This document shows, piece by piece, positions 5,394-6,380 of a stretch of 6,380 nt of DNA. The notes under the pieces are model-generated. The model did not search any database. It had not been told where the DNA came from and saw only the letters and a list, made by a program, of their open reading frames with translations. Made by a program: the position numbers and the translations under genes. Position 1 is the stretch's first letter. Every line of letters starts with the position of its first letter. The stretch comes from Candidatus Profundicultor aquiphilus (GTDB taxonomy: Bacteria; Atribacterota; Atribacteria; Atribacterales; Caldatribacteriaceae). The stretch covers positions 1 through 6,380 of the forward strand of contig JABUEZ010000131.1 in assembly GCA_013314795.1 (NCBI GenBank). The letters run 5' to 3'.

Positions 5394-6380
5394 TTATTCT
5401 ACTAAACGGAGGAAGTACCAGACAGTCTTACTGGTGATTTTTTTGTTTCTCTGAATCTCGACCTGGAAGAAAAGGCTGGTAGGATGACGAAGGAGTTCAA
5501 GAGGGATGGCGATTTCCAGAGTCTTTCCCTTCATGGCGGCCTGCACTTCGGGGTGGGATGCGGTGAGTTCCTGGCCATTCTGGTACAGGGAAACATGGAA
5601 ACTTCGGGTAAAGTCCCGGTCTTCGTCGAAGGCGCCCACCTGGTAAAAGTGAAGGGAATAGCTGTTTTTCGGGGAAGGAAGTTTTTCAAGTAAGAGGGTA
5701 AGATAAAGATTGGTGGTGTCTTTGGCCACCATGAATCCCGAAAAGGTATGTTCGCGTTTCCATAGTTTTTCTTGCTGTGGTTCTTCGCAGAAGGAGGAAG
5801 GCCATTCCTTGGTTTCGCCATCAATATGGATTGGTGAGGACAGGTAAGGGGTGTTAATGACCAGGTTTTGGGCAAAAAGTTCATTTTTGCGTGCAAAGCT
5901 CAGCAAGTGTTCCCCCAGAGGGGACTGACTGCGATACTGCCGGATGGCTCTCATTTTGGCAAAACGGGCAAAAGGGGAAGGGAAATACATTTGCCAGTCA
6001 AGATGAGGTAAACAGAGCGGGGGTGGAGGTAAAAGCAACGCTTTGGGGCGAAAACCATACGCATAGGGCCAGATTCCGTAGTGCACAAGATACCAGTAAA
6101 TTTTAGGTTCTGACAACATCGTTGACCTTTGTAAGCGTATCTGTTCCAGGGCATACATGGTGAAGTTGTAGGTAGCCCAGTGGTCGGGATGCCGGTCAAA
6201 GGGTGAGGAGGTGATAATGATGGTTGGCTTAATCCGGGTGATGATGCTTTCCAATTCCAGAATCAGATTTTCGCCTGAGTACGGGCTTCCTGGGCGATAG
6301 CTGGTGAAGTAGGAATCCATCCAGTTTCTGGTGAAGCGGGAAAAATAAGGCTGGGAAGAGAACCAGTGTTCCGTCCACAG
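5394..6380 (-). CDS. PIG-L family deacetylase with C-terminal carbohydrate-binding-like domain (N-terminus beyond the window)
   Basis: The frame is open from the right edge to the TAA at 5394-5396, showing 328 C-terminal residues; a Met at 6320 is internal, since the frame continues without a stop to 6380. SSPFDRHPDHWAT (partial residues 59-70) is the second metal/catalytic motif of PIG-L (LmbE-like) zinc deacetylases, which remove acetyl from N-acetylglucosamine-type sugars; the N-terminal AHPDDE-type motif should lie outside the window. MRAIRQYRSQ is also typical of the family's C-terminal helix. After it, from about residue 184, IHIDGETKEWPSSF and VAKDTTNLYLTLLLE match the opening strands of CBM9/DOMON-like beta-sandwich domains, so a sugar- or envelope-binding module is fused. 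It precedes ddl by 31 bases, which suggests an envelope-related role. Substrate and location cannot be determined here. Confidence 0.85.
   Translation of the reverse strand: MWTEHWFSSQPYFSRFTRNWMDSYFTSYRPGSPYSGENLILELESIITRIKPTIIITSSPFDRHPDHWATYNFTMYALEQIRLQRSTMLSEPKIYWYLVHYGIWPYAYGFRPKALLLPPPPLCLPHLDWQMYFPSPFARFAKMRAIRQYRSQSPLGEHLLSFARKNELFAQNLVINTPYLSSPIHIDGETKEWPSSFCEEPQQEKLWKREHTFSGFMVAKDTTNLYLTLLLEKLPSPKNSYSLHFYQVGAFDEDRDFTRSFHVSLYQNGQELTASHPEVQAAMKGKTLEIAIPLELLRHPTSLFFQVEIQRNKKITSKTVWYFLRLVE

Noticed and set aside
4910..5437. 175-codon plus-strand open frame opposite ddl
   Set aside because: Antisense to a clear D-Ala-D-Ala ligase and without recognisable motifs or a good ribosome site.
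1..6380. CRISPR array, insertion sequence, transposase, phage genes or tRNA-linked attachment site
   Set aside because: No regularly spaced repeats, no terminal inverted repeats flanking a transposase frame, and no phage-like proteins were seen; the window looks like stable chromosome.

Overview
The window reads as ordinary bacterial chromosome from an anaerobe that meets oxygen only by accident and is probably flagellated. Its oxygen-defence genes are those of anaerobes: rubrerythrin, superoxide reductase, a BCP-type peroxiredoxin and a free-standing desulforedoxin, with no catalase or superoxide dismutase. A D-Ala-D-Ala ligase shows it makes peptidoglycan, and a sigma-28-like promoter in front of cheW points to a flagellar/chemotaxis regulon. 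Deep-branching anaerobic groups such as Atribacterota, Thermotogota, Synergistota or Clostridia would all fit. I cannot name the phylum from this sequence alone.

Layout. From 1 to 563 (+) lies the 3' part of a LivF-type branched-chain amino acid ABC ATPase. It ends at a bidirectional hairpin terminator shared with the facing operon. From 1514 down to 598 (-) is a two-gene operon, rubrerythrin then superoxide reductase. A 202-base divergent intergenic region (1515-1716) separates it from a rightward cluster: cheW (1717-2190), a small possibly frameshifted unknown gene (2191-2534), a single-cysteine peroxiredoxin bcp (2534-2986) and sfsA (2983-3684). The ends of the last three genes overlap or abut, suggesting translational coupling. 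A new promoter candidate at 3690-3718 precedes desulforedoxin (3751-3924), whose 3' end overlaps a gene for an exported small protein (3897-4253) that looks like a divergent superoxide-reductase-fold (Ig-like) domain. A perfect 34-base palindrome separates this from a leftward pair: a PIG-L-type deacetylase with a carbohydrate-binding-like C-terminal domain (5394 to beyond 6380, truncated at the window edge) followed by ddl (4274-5362).

How the genes work together. Superoxide reductase turns superoxide into peroxide, and rubrerythrin and the peroxiredoxin turn peroxide into water or alcohol. The desulforedoxin is a likely electron carrier, and the exported protein may be a related function outside the membrane. 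The ddl/PIG-L pair belongs to cell-envelope metabolism. The most unusual parts are the split, overlapping desulforedoxin/exported SOR-like pair, the sigma-28 promoter on an orphan cheW, and the broken-looking reading frame between cheW and bcp.
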